Source of the DNA: Phormidesmis sp963710175
GTDB taxonomy: Bacteria; Cyanobacteriota; Cyanobacteriia; Phormidesmidales; Phormidesmidaceae
Assembly (NCBI GenBank): GCA_963710175.1
Contig: CAVPZC010000001.1
Location: 248,001-312,000, forward strand
Direction: 5' to 3'
Length of the DNA: 64,000 bases
Positions within the stretch are counted from its first letter, which is position 1. Each line of letters opens with the position of its first letter. The translations under genes and the position numbers were made by a program. The notes beneath the pieces were generated by a model. The model had not been told where the DNA came from. It ran no database searches and worked only from the letters and a program-made list of their open reading frames with translations. This document shows, in pieces, positions 26,773 to 35,515 of this stretch.

Positions 26773-28686
26773 ATGCATCTGAGTGACATTACCCACCCTA
26801 ACCAGTTGCATGGTCTGTCAGTTAAGCAGCTAGAGCAGATTGCTCAGCAGATTCGCGATAAGCATTTGCAGACAATTGCGGCCAGTGGCGGGCATTTAGG
26901 CCCCGGACTAGGCGTGGTCGAACTGACCTTGGGGCTCTATCAAACCCTCGATCTGGACCATGACAAGGTTGTCTGGGATGTGGGTCACCAGGCTTATCCC
27001 CACAAGCTAATCACCGGTCGCTATAAAGACTTTCACACTTTACGTCAGCAAAATGGCGTAGCCGGATACCTAAAGCGATCCGAAAGCCGGTTTGACCACT
27101 TTGGTGCGGGCCACGCTTCCACCAGTATTTCAGCGGCTTTGGGGATGGCGATCGCCCGCGACCTCAAAGGCGAAAAGCATAAAGTTGCCGCTATCATCGG
27201 TGACGGCGCGCTCACTGGCGGTATGGCGCTAGAAGCGATCAACCACGCCGGTCATCTGCCCAAAACCAACCTGGTCGTGGTGCTCAACGACAACGAAATG
27301 TCGATTTCACCCAACGTCGGGGCGATTCCGCGCTATCTCAACAAGATGCGCCTGAGCCCGCCCATGCAGTTCCTCACAGACAACCTCGAAGAGCAGCTCA
27401 AGCAGCTACCTTTTAGCGAGTCGCTCACGCCTGAGCTAATCCGCGTCAAAGAAGGCATGAAGCGACTGGCCGTCTCTAAAGTCGGCGCTGTCTTTGAAGA
27501 GCTGGGTTTCACCTACATGGGGCCGGTAGACGGACACAACATCTCAGAGCTGATCAGCGCCTTTAAAGAAGCTCACAATCACGGTGGCCCGGTGCTGGTT
27601 CATGTCGCTACCGTCAAAGGCAAAGGCTACGAAATCGCCGAAAAAGATCAGGTGGGCTACCACGCTCAGTCGCCCTTTAACTTAGAAACGGGCAAAAAAA
27701 TCCCTGGCGGTAAGCCTAAGCCACCCGGCTACTCTAAAGTGTTTGCTGAGACGTTGGTCAGCCTAGCGGAGAACGACCCCACCATCATCGGTATTACCGC
27801 TGCAATGGCGACGGGCACCCGGTTGGATTTACTTCAGGCCAAGCTGCCTAAGCAGTACGTTGACGTGGGTATTGCCGAGCAGCACGCGGTCACTCTGGCA
27901 GCGGGCTTGGCCTGCGAAGGCATGAAGCCCGTCCCGGTGATCTACTCCACTTTCCTACAGCGCGCTTTCGACCAGATTATTCACGATGTCTGCATTCAAA
28001 AGCTGCCGGTTTTCTTTGCGCTAGACCGGGCGGGCATTGTGGGGGTCGATGGGCCAACTCACCAGGGCATGTATGACATTGCCTATATGCGCTGTATTCC
28101 CAATATGGTGCTGATGGCTCCCAAAGATGAAGCTGAGCTACAGCGCATGGTGGTCACCGGTATTGAATATGACGGGCCGATCGCAGTGCGCTACCCGCGC
28201 GGCAATGGCTACGGCGTGCCGCTGATGGAAGAAGGCTGGGAAGCGCTGCCAATTGGCAAAGCAGAGGTGCTGCGCCAGGGCGATGACGTTTTGCTCATAG
28301 GCTACGGGGCGATGGTGTATCCGGCAATGCAGACTGCCGAGATTCTCAGTGAGCACGGGGTAGAGGCGACGGTGATTAATGCTCGCTTTGCCAAGCCACT
28401 AGACACTGAGCTGATGCTGCCACTGGCGAATAAGATTGGCCAGGTGGTGACTTTGGAAGACGGTTGCTTGATGGGAGGCTTTGGCTCAGCCCTGGCTGAA
28501 GAACTGAGCGATCGCGGTTTCTCGCCAACGCTGCTGCGCTTGGGTGTGCCTGATCGTCTAGTAGATCACGCCTCTTCTGACCAGTCCAAGGCCGCGCTAG
28601 GGCTGATGCCGGCTCAAATGGCTGAGCGCATTCTCAAGCGGTTTGACTTGGGCGAAGCTAGCCGCGAGCTAGCTGAGCAGCGGTAG
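26773..28686 (+). CDS. dxs: 1-deoxy-D-xylulose-5-phosphate synthase
   Basis: 637 residues, family length. It joins pyruvate and glyceraldehyde 3-phosphate in the first step of the MEP isoprenoid route, which feeds carotenoids, phytol and quinones. Visible: the N-terminal VWDVGHQAYPHKLITGR, the TPP motif starting GDGALTGG and ending VVLNDNEMSIS, the transketolase central domain with AEQHAVTLAAG and DRAGIVGVDGPTHQG, and the C-terminal domain. The start is ATG at 26773. It stands alone, and the next gene downstream runs towards it. Confidence 0.95.
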   Translation: MHLSDITHPNQLHGLSVKQLEQIAQQIRDKHLQTIAASGGHLGPGLGVVELTLGLYQTLDLDHDKVVWDVGHQAYPHKLITGRYKDFHTLRQQNGVAGYLKRSESRFDHFGAGHASTSISAALGMAIARDLKGEKHKVAAIIGDGALTGGMALEAINHAGHLPKTNLVVVLNDNEMSISPNVGAIPRYLNKMRLSPPMQFLTDNLEEQLKQLPFSESLTPELIRVKEGMKRLAVSKVGAVFEELGFTYMGPVDGHNISELISAFKEAHNHGGPVLVHVATVKGKGYEIAEKDQVGYHAQSPFNLETGKKIPGGKPKPPGYSKVFAETLVSLAENDPTIIGITAAMATGTRLDLLQAKLPKQYVDVGIAEQHAVTLAAGLACEGMKPVPVIYSTFLQRAFDQIIHDVCIQKLPVFFALDRAGIVGVDGPTHQGMYDIAYMRCIPNMVLMAPKDEAELQRMVVTGIEYDGPIAVRYPRGNGYGVPLMEEGWEALPIGKAEVLRQGDDVLLIGYGAMVYPAMQTAEILSEHGVEATVINARFAKPLDTELMLPLANKIGQVVTLEDGCLMGGFGSALAEELSDRGFSPTLLRLGVPDRLVDHASSDQSKAALGLMPAQMAERILKRFDLGEASRELAEQR

Positions 28687-28778
28687 AGCGTTAGAGGCTT
28701 GATTTGAGGGAGCCGGTTAGAGGGGAAGACAGGAGAGTAGGAGAGCTGGAGACAGCAAGAGGGCTGACTTTTTGTCTT

Positions 28779-29357
28779 CTACCGGCTCTCCCTCACTGCC
28801 TCAATAAGGGGGGCGCTTTTGCGGCGCTGCCACCAGCGGGTCAGCTGCGCCATCACTTTTCCGAGAGACTGCCCGAGTGAATCGCCGCTGCTGTTGCCCT
28901 GCACCAGATCGATCAAGATACAGCCTGAGCCCGCTAGTAGCCCTACAGTACCCAGGGTAAATAAAACCAGGGCGGTGGAAATTAGCCCGTCAAAGGAGAG
29001 GAGCGATCGCAGTGCCAGTGCAAACAAACTCACGCTAAAGACCAGCAGCGCCATATGCAGGATTAGCGTTCCAATATGGCTCCAGAAGTACTGATTACTC
29101 AGCCGCTGCCGCTGATCTCGCATGCGCTTGAGATGAGCCCTGCGCTGGTCTTTATCCAATTCAGCTAAAGAGGCTTCAGCAGTTGCCGTAGCTGAGCTGT
29201 GAGTCATTTGCTGATAGCGCCGCCGCACCTGCCCAAGCTGCTGAGCGAGCATATTTTGCCGTAGCCAAGCACCGCCGAGCAATGCTGTTGAGAGTAGGGT
29301 CGTTAGCACCGAATTTAAGATAAGCAAAATCAGCTGATTGGTCTGTTCGATACTCAT
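28779..29357 (-). CDS. Membrane protein, DUF2721-like
   Basis: 192 residues from the ATG at 29357; a TTG at 29387 is possible but adds only ten residues. Layout: membrane helix at the N-terminus (about 8-28, LILLILNSVLTTLLSTALLG), a cytosolic basic helix pair (QMTHSSA through RMRDQRQRLS), then two membrane helices (about 102-122 and 130-150). This order resembles the DUF2721 family of small membrane proteins with a central basic loop. Function unknown. It is convergent with dxs. Confidence 0.6.
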   Translation of the reverse strand: MSIEQTNQLILLILNSVLTTLLSTALLGGAWLRQNMLAQQLGQVRRRYQQMTHSSATATAEASLAELDKDQRRAHLKRMRDQRQRLSNQYFWSHIGTLILHMALLVFSVSLFALALRSLLSFDGLISTALVLFTLGTVGLLAGSGCILIDLVQGNSSGDSLGQSLGKVMAQLTRWWQRRKSAPLIEAVRESR

Positions 29358-29511
29358 AAAACGGGGGAGAGACAGGGCTAAACACAAATCGCAGTCACAA
29401 ACACTGGTTCAAATGTACTAAATAAGTCCGTAAAACTCAAACCCTGTTTTGCATTTTGCAATCACAGGCTTTAATGAAGAGGTGTAGCGCCTCTATCTTC
29501 GCCTCTCTCCC

Positions 29512-30231
29512 ATGCCGACTGATTCAAAGCGATCGCGCATTCCCCTATTTTTTGCTGTCGGTATTGGGCTAAGTCTGCTGTTGGCGGGTCTAAAGGCGAT
29601 CGCCGCCTGGCTAGCTGAGGGTTTTCTCTACTCGGTGCCCTGGATTGGGGGCTTCCTCAAAAGCATTGAGCTGATAGAAATTGTCAATTTGGTGGTATTC
29701 GCAATCTTGGGAGCGGGCATCGGCGCGGCTACATTTCTGCTACCTATCCGGTGGAATCATCAGGCCAAGATGGCCCTGCTGATAGCGGTGAGCCCTTTTG
29801 TCTTTAGCGCCAGCTACATGATGCAGCAGAACCTGTGGATTCGAGAGGTCGCTGCTCGGGCCAGCATTTCCTATGATGAAGCTCGCGACCTGACCAATGC
29901 CTTTTTGTTGCGACAGGGCGACAGCGGTGGCTTTTTTGGCTATTACCCTTTCAGCACCCAATTTACAGATCTTCCCACCCGCCGAGAAGAGTTAGAAAGT
30001 CAGGCGCTAATCAACCCCAGCCAGGCGCTAGTAAAAGAGCTAGATAGCTACAACGACCCCAGAGCCGATGCCGTTGCTTTCGTTTTTGAGCGGGTGGGCT
30101 GGCTGATGCGGCTGATGTATATGGCGCTAGCGGCGCTGACGGCACTGATCTATTACTTCAAGGGGCACGACTGGGCTGAGCATCAGCGCCAGGTGGGTGA
30201 GACTAGCTTGCCCAAGCGCAAAACAGGCTAA
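29512..30231 (+). CDS. Membrane protein of unknown function
   Basis: 239 residues. Four membrane segments are visible: about 10-30, 44-70 (VVFAILGAGIGAATFLLPI), 84-104 and near 205-220. Between the third and fourth lies a periplasmic or cytosolic loop with SYDEARDLTNAFLLRQGDSG. I do not recognise the family. Its TAA stop overlaps the ATG of mobA (TAATG), implying coupled translation, though a shared role with molybdenum cofactor synthesis is not supported by sequence. Confidence 0.65.
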   Translation: MPTDSKRSRIPLFFAVGIGLSLLLAGLKAIAAWLAEGFLYSVPWIGGFLKSIELIEIVNLVVFAILGAGIGAATFLLPIRWNHQAKMALLIAVSPFVFSASYMMQQNLWIREVAARASISYDEARDLTNAFLLRQGDSGGFFGYYPFSTQFTDLPTRREELESQALINPSQALVKELDSYNDPRADAVAFVFERVGWLMRLMYMALAALTALIYYFKGHDWAEHQRQVGETSLPKRKTG

Positions 30232-30893
30232 TGGCGTCGTCACCGTCTCTATCCGCCATCATTTTGGCAGGCGGGCGCAGTCGTCGTATGGGCCGAGATA
30301 AAGCGCTGCTGACCCTGCCTGGCGGCCAACCTTTGCTCTACCGGACTGCTCAAGTTGCCCACCAGCTGACCGCAGAAGTAGTGGTAGTCACGCCTTGGCC
30401 CGAGCGCTATCAGACAGTTGTGCCACCCACAGTACGACTCGTTAAAGAAGGGCAAACAACGAGTGGGCCACTCAGCGGATTTATCCAGGGGTGGGCGCAG
30501 GTGAATTCAGATTGGTGTTTGCTGCTGGCCTGCGATTTGCCGTATTTGGAGAGCGTCGTTTTGCAGCGCTGGTGGACATGGCTGTTGGCGCGGACTGAGC
30601 AGACTGAGCAGACTGGGCGGTGGCGCAGCTACCCTCCCGAAGAGTCGCCAGCTTACCCCATGGCCTATCCTGCGGCCTCGCTCATCTCTGGGATGAAAGG
30701 CTGGGAGCCGCTTTGTGGCTATTACCATCGCAGCTGTTTGGCCGGGCTAACTCAGCATTTGGCTGAGGGCGATCGCGCCTTTCAAACCTGGTTAGCGACC
30801 GTGCCCATTGCTGCCTACAGCGCTATTCCGCCGTCAATGCTGTTTAACTGCAATACGCCTGACGATTGGACTACGGTCGAAAGGGCCGTCTGA
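30231..30893 (+). CDS. mobA: Molybdenum cofactor guanylyltransferase
   Basis: 220 residues. The nucleotide-binding start IILAGGRSRRMGRDKALL and the metal-binding LLLACDLPYLES are the MobA hallmarks. The enzyme adds GMP to molybdopterin cofactor to form Mo-bis-MGD for enzymes such as nitrate reductase. An insert around residues 122-145 (TEQTEQTG) is unusual, and the C-terminus ends with FNCNTPDDW, conserved in the family. The start overlaps the stop of the preceding membrane protein gene. No other moa/moe genes are nearby. Confidence 0.88.
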   Translation: MASSPSLSAIILAGGRSRRMGRDKALLTLPGGQPLLYRTAQVAHQLTAEVVVVTPWPERYQTVVPPTVRLVKEGQTTSGPLSGFIQGWAQVNSDWCLLLACDLPYLESVVLQRWWTWLLARTEQTEQTGRWRSYPPEESPAYPMAYPAASLISGMKGWEPLCGYYHRSCLAGLTQHLAEGDRAFQTWLATVPIAAYSAIPPSMLFNCNTPDDWTTVERAV

Positions 30894-31187
30894 AGGCCAG
30901 CCTGCCTGCGTAAACCAGAGCCTCTATCTTTGAAAAATGAGGTGAAATGAGAACTGGGAAATAATGTTGCAAAGTATGAGTTTTTAGCCTGCTTCAGCGG
31001 ATTGGTTTTGCCAAACAGCCAGCGATTGGTAGCAGCGTTTGGTAGCTAAAGCCTTAACCCGTGCCACTTTTATAGAATGTTAAGCTGTGTAATAATTTCC
31101 TCAGATTCTTCAAGATGAACGACCGGCCTCCTCTATGATTGGAACACATTACATATAGCTGTTTACACAAGTGTTGGAGATTCAAGC

Positions 31188-31964
31188 GTGGCTCTTCCGT
31201 TGTTGAATTACCCTCCCAAAAGCCAGAACCAACGGGTAGAGGGTTACACCGTACAGGGCGATGATCAGCCCAGAATTTATAGCGCTGAGGCTCTCCTGGA
31301 GTACAGCGAAATGACTGAGCTGATTGACGCAGCCTACCGTCAGATTTTCTTTTATGCCTTCAAGGCCGACCGTGAGATCTTTTTAGAATCTCAACTGCGC
31401 AACAACCAGATCACCGTGCGTGACTTCATCCGGGGTCTGTTGCTTTCAGAGACCTATCGCAGCAGTTTTTACGACAAAAACAGCAACTACCGTTTCGTTG
31501 AGCAGTGCATTCAGCGAGCGCTAGGCCGCGACCCTTACAATGAGCGCGAAAAAATTGCCTGGTCGATCAAAATTGCCACCAAAGGTATTCAGGGCTTCAT
31601 TGATGAGCTGCTAGATACCGATGAGTACATCGAGAACTTCGGCTACGACATCGTGCCTTATCAGCGCCGTCGGGTTTTGCCGGGTCGTGAGATTGGCCAG
31701 CGCCCGATCAACATTAAGTCGCCTCGCTACGACGAATACTACCGCTCTATCTTGGGCTTCCCCCAAATCAGCTGGCAGGAAGAGGTACGTCGCTTTAAGC
31801 CGCAGGAGCAAAAGGCAACCGCGGGCGATCCTTCGCTCTATCTCGATATGGCTCGCAGCGTAGCAGCGCGTCCGGGCGCTGCGCCTCGGGTCAGCACGGC
31901 CAACATCAACATTGGTGCGTCTGTGCCGTTCCGCAAGCTCAACGTTCCGGTCAACGGTAACTAA
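31188..31964 (+). CDS. cpcG: Phycobilisome rod-core linker polypeptide
   Basis: 258 residues from GTG at 31188. The pfam00427 linker domain spans about residues 15-150: YSEMTELIDAAYRQIFF, then LRNNQITVRDFIRGLLLSE, YRFVEQCIQRALGRDPY and FIDELLDTDEYIENFG. It continues with the CpcG-specific region (VPYQRRRVLPGRE and YDEYYRSILG). CpcG links phycocyanin rods to the allophycocyanin core and so shapes energy transfer to the photosystems. No other cpc gene is adjacent, as is common for cpcG. It is followed by a terminator. Confidence 0.95.
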   Translation: MALPLLNYPPKSQNQRVEGYTVQGDDQPRIYSAEALLEYSEMTELIDAAYRQIFFYAFKADREIFLESQLRNNQITVRDFIRGLLLSETYRSSFYDKNSNYRFVEQCIQRALGRDPYNEREKIAWSIKIATKGIQGFIDELLDTDEYIENFGYDIVPYQRRRVLPGREIGQRPINIKSPRYDEYYRSILGFPQISWQEEVRRFKPQEQKATAGDPSLYLDMARSVAARPGAAPRVSTANINIGASVPFRKLNVPVNGN

Positions 31965-32005
31965 AGTAGCCAGCGACTGATTTGTTCTTTCCTCAAAAGG
32001 TTATC

Positions 32006-32036
32006 GCCGAGGTGGTTTTACCGCCTCGGCTTTTTT
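32006..32036 (+). terminator. Intrinsic terminator after cpcG
   Basis: GCCGAGGTGG and CCGCCTCGGC form a GC-rich stem around TTTTA, followed by TTTTTT. It lies 41 bp after the cpcG stop. Confidence 0.88.
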
Positions 32037-32062
32037 AATGGGTCTGCTCAAATGAGGATTGT

Positions 32063-32950
32063 CTAGTGTGCTCGCAACTTCACCAGCAGCTTGGCCATCG
32101 ACTCGGGCAGGGGCGCTTCGGCCACGATGGGCAGCTGAGTCACCGGATGCATCAGCGTCAGGCGAAACGCATGTAGGGCCTGACCGGGAAGCCTGACGCT
32201 GGGCGATTTGCCCGATCCATAGTCTGGATCGCCCACAATCGGATGGCCCATATAGGCGCTGTGAACCCTAATCTGATGCGTGCGCCCGGTCTCTAGCTGA
32301 AACTGTACCAGCGTATAGTTGCCTAGCCGCTCTAACACTTTCCAGTGAGTCAGCGCGGTGCGTCCGCCCTGCTCTACCGGAATAACGGTCATCTTTTTAC
32401 GGTGCTTGGGGTGACGGCCTACCGGCTGGTTGACACTGCCTTGCTCAGCTTTAGGTGCGCCGTTGACCAGCCCCAAATATTCGCGGCGAGCGGTTTTGGT
32501 CTGGATTTGCTTTTGCAGGCTGTGCAGTGCTTTTTCCGTTTTGGCAACGACCATTGCCCCGGTTGTGTCTTTGTCTAGTCGGTGGACAATGCCGGGTCGC
32601 TGCACGCCGCCTACGCCTGTCAGCTCTTGGCCACAGTGCGCTAACAGGGCATGAACCAAGGTGCCGCTAGCGTGACCGGGTGCTGGGTGAACGACCATTC
32701 CGGCTGACTTGTTGATGATTAATAGCTGGTCATCTTCGTAGAGAATGTTGAGCGGAATGGCTTCGGGTTTGAGTTCGTAAGGAACGGCCTGTGGAATTTC
32801 AACCTGAATGCGATCGCCCTGGCTCACCCGCTCTTTTTTGCTGACACACACTTCCCCGTTGACCTGCACTTCGCCCTGCTCTATTAGCTGCTGCACCCGG
32901 CTGCGGGAAAGCGCTGCTATCTGTTCGGCGAGCCAGCGGTCCAACCGCAT
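32063..32950 (-). CDS. RluA/RluD-family 23S rRNA pseudouridine synthase
   Basis: 296 residues from the ATG at 32950. A longer GTG start at 33058 would overlap cobA by 74 bp, so I prefer the shorter form, although the S4 domain then begins at residue 2 (RLDRWLAEQ). The S4 RNA-binding module (about 1-60, LSRSRVQQLIEQGEVQVNG) precedes the catalytic domain, with PGIVHRLDKDTTGAMVVAKT containing the catalytic Asp, and GRTHQIRVH. It isomerises uridine in large-subunit rRNA or tRNA. It lies 34 bp after cobA on the same strand. Confidence 0.85.
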   Translation of the reverse strand: MRLDRWLAEQIAALSRSRVQQLIEQGEVQVNGEVCVSKKERVSQGDRIQVEIPQAVPYELKPEAIPLNILYEDDQLLIINKSAGMVVHPAPGHASGTLVHALLAHCGQELTGVGGVQRPGIVHRLDKDTTGAMVVAKTEKALHSLQKQIQTKTARREYLGLVNGAPKAEQGSVNQPVGRHPKHRKKMTVIPVEQGGRTALTHWKVLERLGNYTLVQFQLETGRTHQIRVHSAYMGHPIVGDPDYGSGKSPSVRLPGQALHAFRLTLMHPVTQLPIVAEAPLPESMAKLLVKLRAH

Positions 32951-32984
32951 TGGTGTGAGAGTTTCAACCGTTTTCTCAATCGTT

Positions 32985-33872
32985 TCAGCTGTTTTTTGGG
33001 TCGTCTGCTCCAATCGGTTCGCTCTCCTGTGTCTGCTGAATCGCGGCCCAGTGCTCACTGTAAACCGGTGAAGCGGGAGCCAGCTGCGACTTCAAGTCTA
33101 CGACCTGGCCGACGACGGCGATCGCCGGTGCTGTAAAGCCACTCGCCGCCACCTGCGCCACAACCGTGCCCAGCGTACCCAGCAGCTCTGTTTGCTCAGG
33201 CCGCGTGCCCCAGCGAATGAGCGCTACCGGGGTTTCTGCTGCCAGCCCGGCGGCTATCAGCGACTGGGTGATATTCGGCAGATTGTGCACGCCCATATAG
33301 ACCACAATGGTCTCGGCGGCGCGGGCGATCGCCTCCCAGTTTACCTGAGGCCGGTACTTGCCGGCTGACTCATGCCCGGTGACAAAAATCACCGAAGAAC
33401 TATAGCCCCGGTGCGTCACCGGAATGCCCGCATAGGCTGGGGCCGCAATGCCAGCGGTAATGCCCGGTACCACCTCGACCGCCACGCCAGCTGCCATCAG
33501 GCCGCTCATCTCTTCCCCGCCCCGGCCAAAGACAAACGGATCGCCCCCTTTCAGCCGGACGACTACCGCATGTTCATGAGCCTTTTGGCACAGGAGTCCG
33601 GTAATGTCACTTTGAGACATAGAGTGTCTGCCCCGCCTTTTCCCGGCGTGAATCCGTTCGGCTCGGGGGTTGATCAAGCTTAAAATCGGTTCGCTCACCA
33701 GGGCATCAAAAACCACCAGGTCAGCGCACTCTATCAGCGTTTTAGCCTTCACCGTCAGCAGCCCAGGGTCACCCGGTCCGGCCCCTACCAAGTACACTTT
33801 GCCCAAGGCAGTAGGCACTGGCTGTGACGCTTGAGGGTAGGGTGCATCAGCTGTAGAAAAGTTTGAGGGCAT
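32985..33872 (-). CDS. cobA: Uroporphyrinogen-III C-methyltransferase
   Basis: 295 residues. It methylates uroporphyrinogen III at C2 and C7 with S-adenosylmethionine to give precorrin-2, the branch point to siroheme and cobalamin. Visible: VYLVGAGPGDPGLLTVKA after a non-conserved lead of about 25 residues, VVRLKGGDPFVFGRGGEE, VVPGITAGIAAPAYAGIPVTHRG and VYMGVHNL. The protein is a stand-alone SUMT with no CysG-type ferrochelatase fusion. A CbiX/SirB-type chelatase lies upstream on the same strand (247 bp), and a pseudouridine synthase downstream. Confidence 0.93.
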   Translation of the reverse strand: MPSNFSTADAPYPQASQPVPTALGKVYLVGAGPGDPGLLTVKAKTLIECADLVVFDALVSEPILSLINPRAERIHAGKRRGRHSMSQSDITGLLCQKAHEHAVVVRLKGGDPFVFGRGGEEMSGLMAAGVAVEVVPGITAGIAAPAYAGIPVTHRGYSSSVIFVTGHESAGKYRPQVNWEAIARAAETIVVYMGVHNLPNITQSLIAAGLAAETPVALIRWGTRPEQTELLGTLGTVVAQVAASGFTAPAIAVVGQVVDLKSQLAPASPVYSEHWAAIQQTQESEPIGADDPKNS

Positions 33873-34119
33873 AGTCAGCGGTAGGGAGATCAGAACAAAC
33901 CACCTTCGTCAACTATAGCTAAATCAGCACAGCTAAATTGACACAAAGCTAAGCCCGAGGTGGCTGTCTCATTCAAGCAAAACCGCAGCTGATATTTTGC
34001 CAACTACGATACGGCACCGCCGTCTCCTCACTCTTCTCTTCCTGGAGTGCCTGGAGATGAGTAGGGAGGTGAGCTTTGGTGCTGCGATCGCCCAATCTTC
34101 CCTAACGCTTATATCCCGG

Positions 34120-35019
34120 CTACCGATAGATCAGATCTACCGCAAGGTCAGCAATCTCGTCGGTGGCCCCTAGCGTAGGCAACAGCCGGAAACTCACCTT
34201 AGGAAAGCGCTCGGCTAGCTCTTCAGTACGGTGAATAATTGCATCGGTGATCCCCCCTGCAAACAAGAAATAGGGCAAGATTGCCAGCCGCTGGCAGCCC
34301 TGCTGCATCAAATCAATCACCTGCGTTTCAATATCTGGCGGGGTAGACCAGTAGGCCACTGCCATCTCAAGCTGTTTGGCTAAGCTCTTAATCGCCTGGT
34401 TCCCGCGCGGTTTGCGGCTACCGTGGGCGACCAGAAGTGATCCTTCAGCAGGCACAGCAGCCAGCCGATTGGCCAATACCTTAGTAATCTGCGGGTGACT
34501 GCCCAGATGCGGACACAGCGTCAGCTGAAGCGATTCCCCCAGCATTTCTCTAGCGGCCTCTACTTCATCGGGAATATCTTCAGTAACGTGCACCCCCGGC
34601 ATCAAAAATACAGGCAGCAGCTTCAGCTCACGTACGCCTGCTGCCTGTAACCGCCGCCCAAACTCGTAGATTTGTTCACTCAAAGCGATCGGGGAAAGCT
34701 CCAAACAGGCTGTGCCAACGATCACCTTTGAACTCGTAGTCGGGGCTTTCTCCATGCGGGGTTTGGTGAGCAAAGAGGTTTTTCCAGCCGTTCTTTGCTG
34801 CTGGTATTTGTCTGAATAGGAGCTGTCTAAAAAGGTACGCTCGTTCAGCGGCAGAGACTGTGGACGTAGGGTGTCGCTGCCTGCTGCGGGCAGTTGAGGT
34901 ACGGCTTCTAAATGTCTACGTACCAGGTCTGCGAGTCGGTTCATTGCCTCCTGCGGGCGTGGGTCTCGGCTGCCATGCGAAATCAGTAAATATGCAGTTG
35001 AAGCGACCACGGGTTTCAA
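34120..35019 (-). CDS. sirB: Sirohydrochlorin chelatase, two-domain CbiX/SirB type
   Basis: 299 residues. Two homologous halves each carry the metal-binding His motif: LISHGSRDPRPQEAMNRL at about residue 15, and LLVAHGSRKPRGNQAIKSL at about residue 195. KLLPVFLMPGVHVTEDIP lies in the first half and ILPYFLFAGGITDAI in the second. The duplication is typical of the two-domain SirB/CbiX chelatase, which inserts Fe2+ (siroheme) or Co2+ into sirohydrochlorin. A low-complexity insert of about 50 residues (38-90) separates the first strand from the rest of domain one. Its neighbour cobA makes the precursor, so siroheme synthesis is the likely role. Confidence 0.88.
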   Translation of the reverse strand: MKPVVASTAYLLISHGSRDPRPQEAMNRLADLVRRHLEAVPQLPAAGSDTLRPQSLPLNERTFLDSSYSDKYQQQRTAGKTSLLTKPRMEKAPTTSSKVIVGTACLELSPIALSEQIYEFGRRLQAAGVRELKLLPVFLMPGVHVTEDIPDEVEAAREMLGESLQLTLCPHLGSHPQITKVLANRLAAVPAEGSLLVAHGSRKPRGNQAIKSLAKQLEMAVAYWSTPPDIETQVIDLMQQGCQRLAILPYFLFAGGITDAIIHRTEELAERFPKVSFRLLPTLGATDEIADLAVDLIYR

Positions 35020-35398
35020 AAGCTACCTCTTCTATGAACGGCAAAAGCACTGACTCTATTGATAGCGGACCAGAAGACTTCGTGCCAATTATTCAATGTT
35101 TAGTTAACAAAGGGCTGTATCGGAAGTTGCAGTTTAGCTGCTCCCTTGTCGCCAACCTCTGACATCGGCCTGATATCGGCAATCACCTCAGTCACTGACT
35201 GGCGTAAACAATGGCTACAGAGATTAATCGAACCGCGCTGTGCATCGCGCTGTACTCAGTAAACCCGAGAAGCCTTCCTCGCCATCAGCGGCAAACGGAC
35301 CTGCTGCTGATGGCAATCTGCTACGCCTGTTTTTGAGCAGAGAAAAATACTGTATAATTAGCGTTCGGCAAAACAGCGATGTTATACTAGGTATATAC
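35020..35398. other. Intergenic region upstream of tRNA-His
   Basis: Between the chelatase start and tRNA-His. A 42-codon frame near 35035 has no recognisable family and is not called. The end of the region holds the tRNA promoter. Nothing else was recognised. Confidence 0.4.
35380..35388 (+). promoter_or_regulatory. Extended -10 promoter of tRNA-His
   Basis: TG-T-TATACT (35380-35388) is an extended -10 element; the expected start would be within a few bases of the tRNA 5' end at 35399. No clear -35 hexamer is needed for such promoters. Confidence 0.55.
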
Positions 35399-35472
35399 GG
35401 CGAGCGTGGCCAAGTGGTTAAGGCAGTGGATTGTGATTCCACCATTCGCGGGTTCAAGTCCCGTCGTTCGCC
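35399..35472 (+). tRNA. tRNA-His (anticodon GTG)
   Basis: Cloverleaf built by eye. Position -1 is an encoded G (35399) facing discriminator C73 (35472), the His identity pair. The acceptor stem GCGAGCG pairs with CGTTCGC with one G-T wobble. The D arm begins GCCAAGTGG, and the anticodon loop is TTGTGAT within GTGGA/TCCAC. The T loop TTCAAGT follows. CCA is not encoded. Confidence 0.95.
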
Positions 35473-35515
35473 CTTCTAATTCTTATTTTCTCCTGTGGTC
35501 GAGCGATGACCGCAT

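Noticed and set aside
35035..35163. 42-codon frame upstream of tRNA-His
   Set aside because: It has no recognisable family or clear ribosome-binding site, and lies in the leader of a divergent gene.
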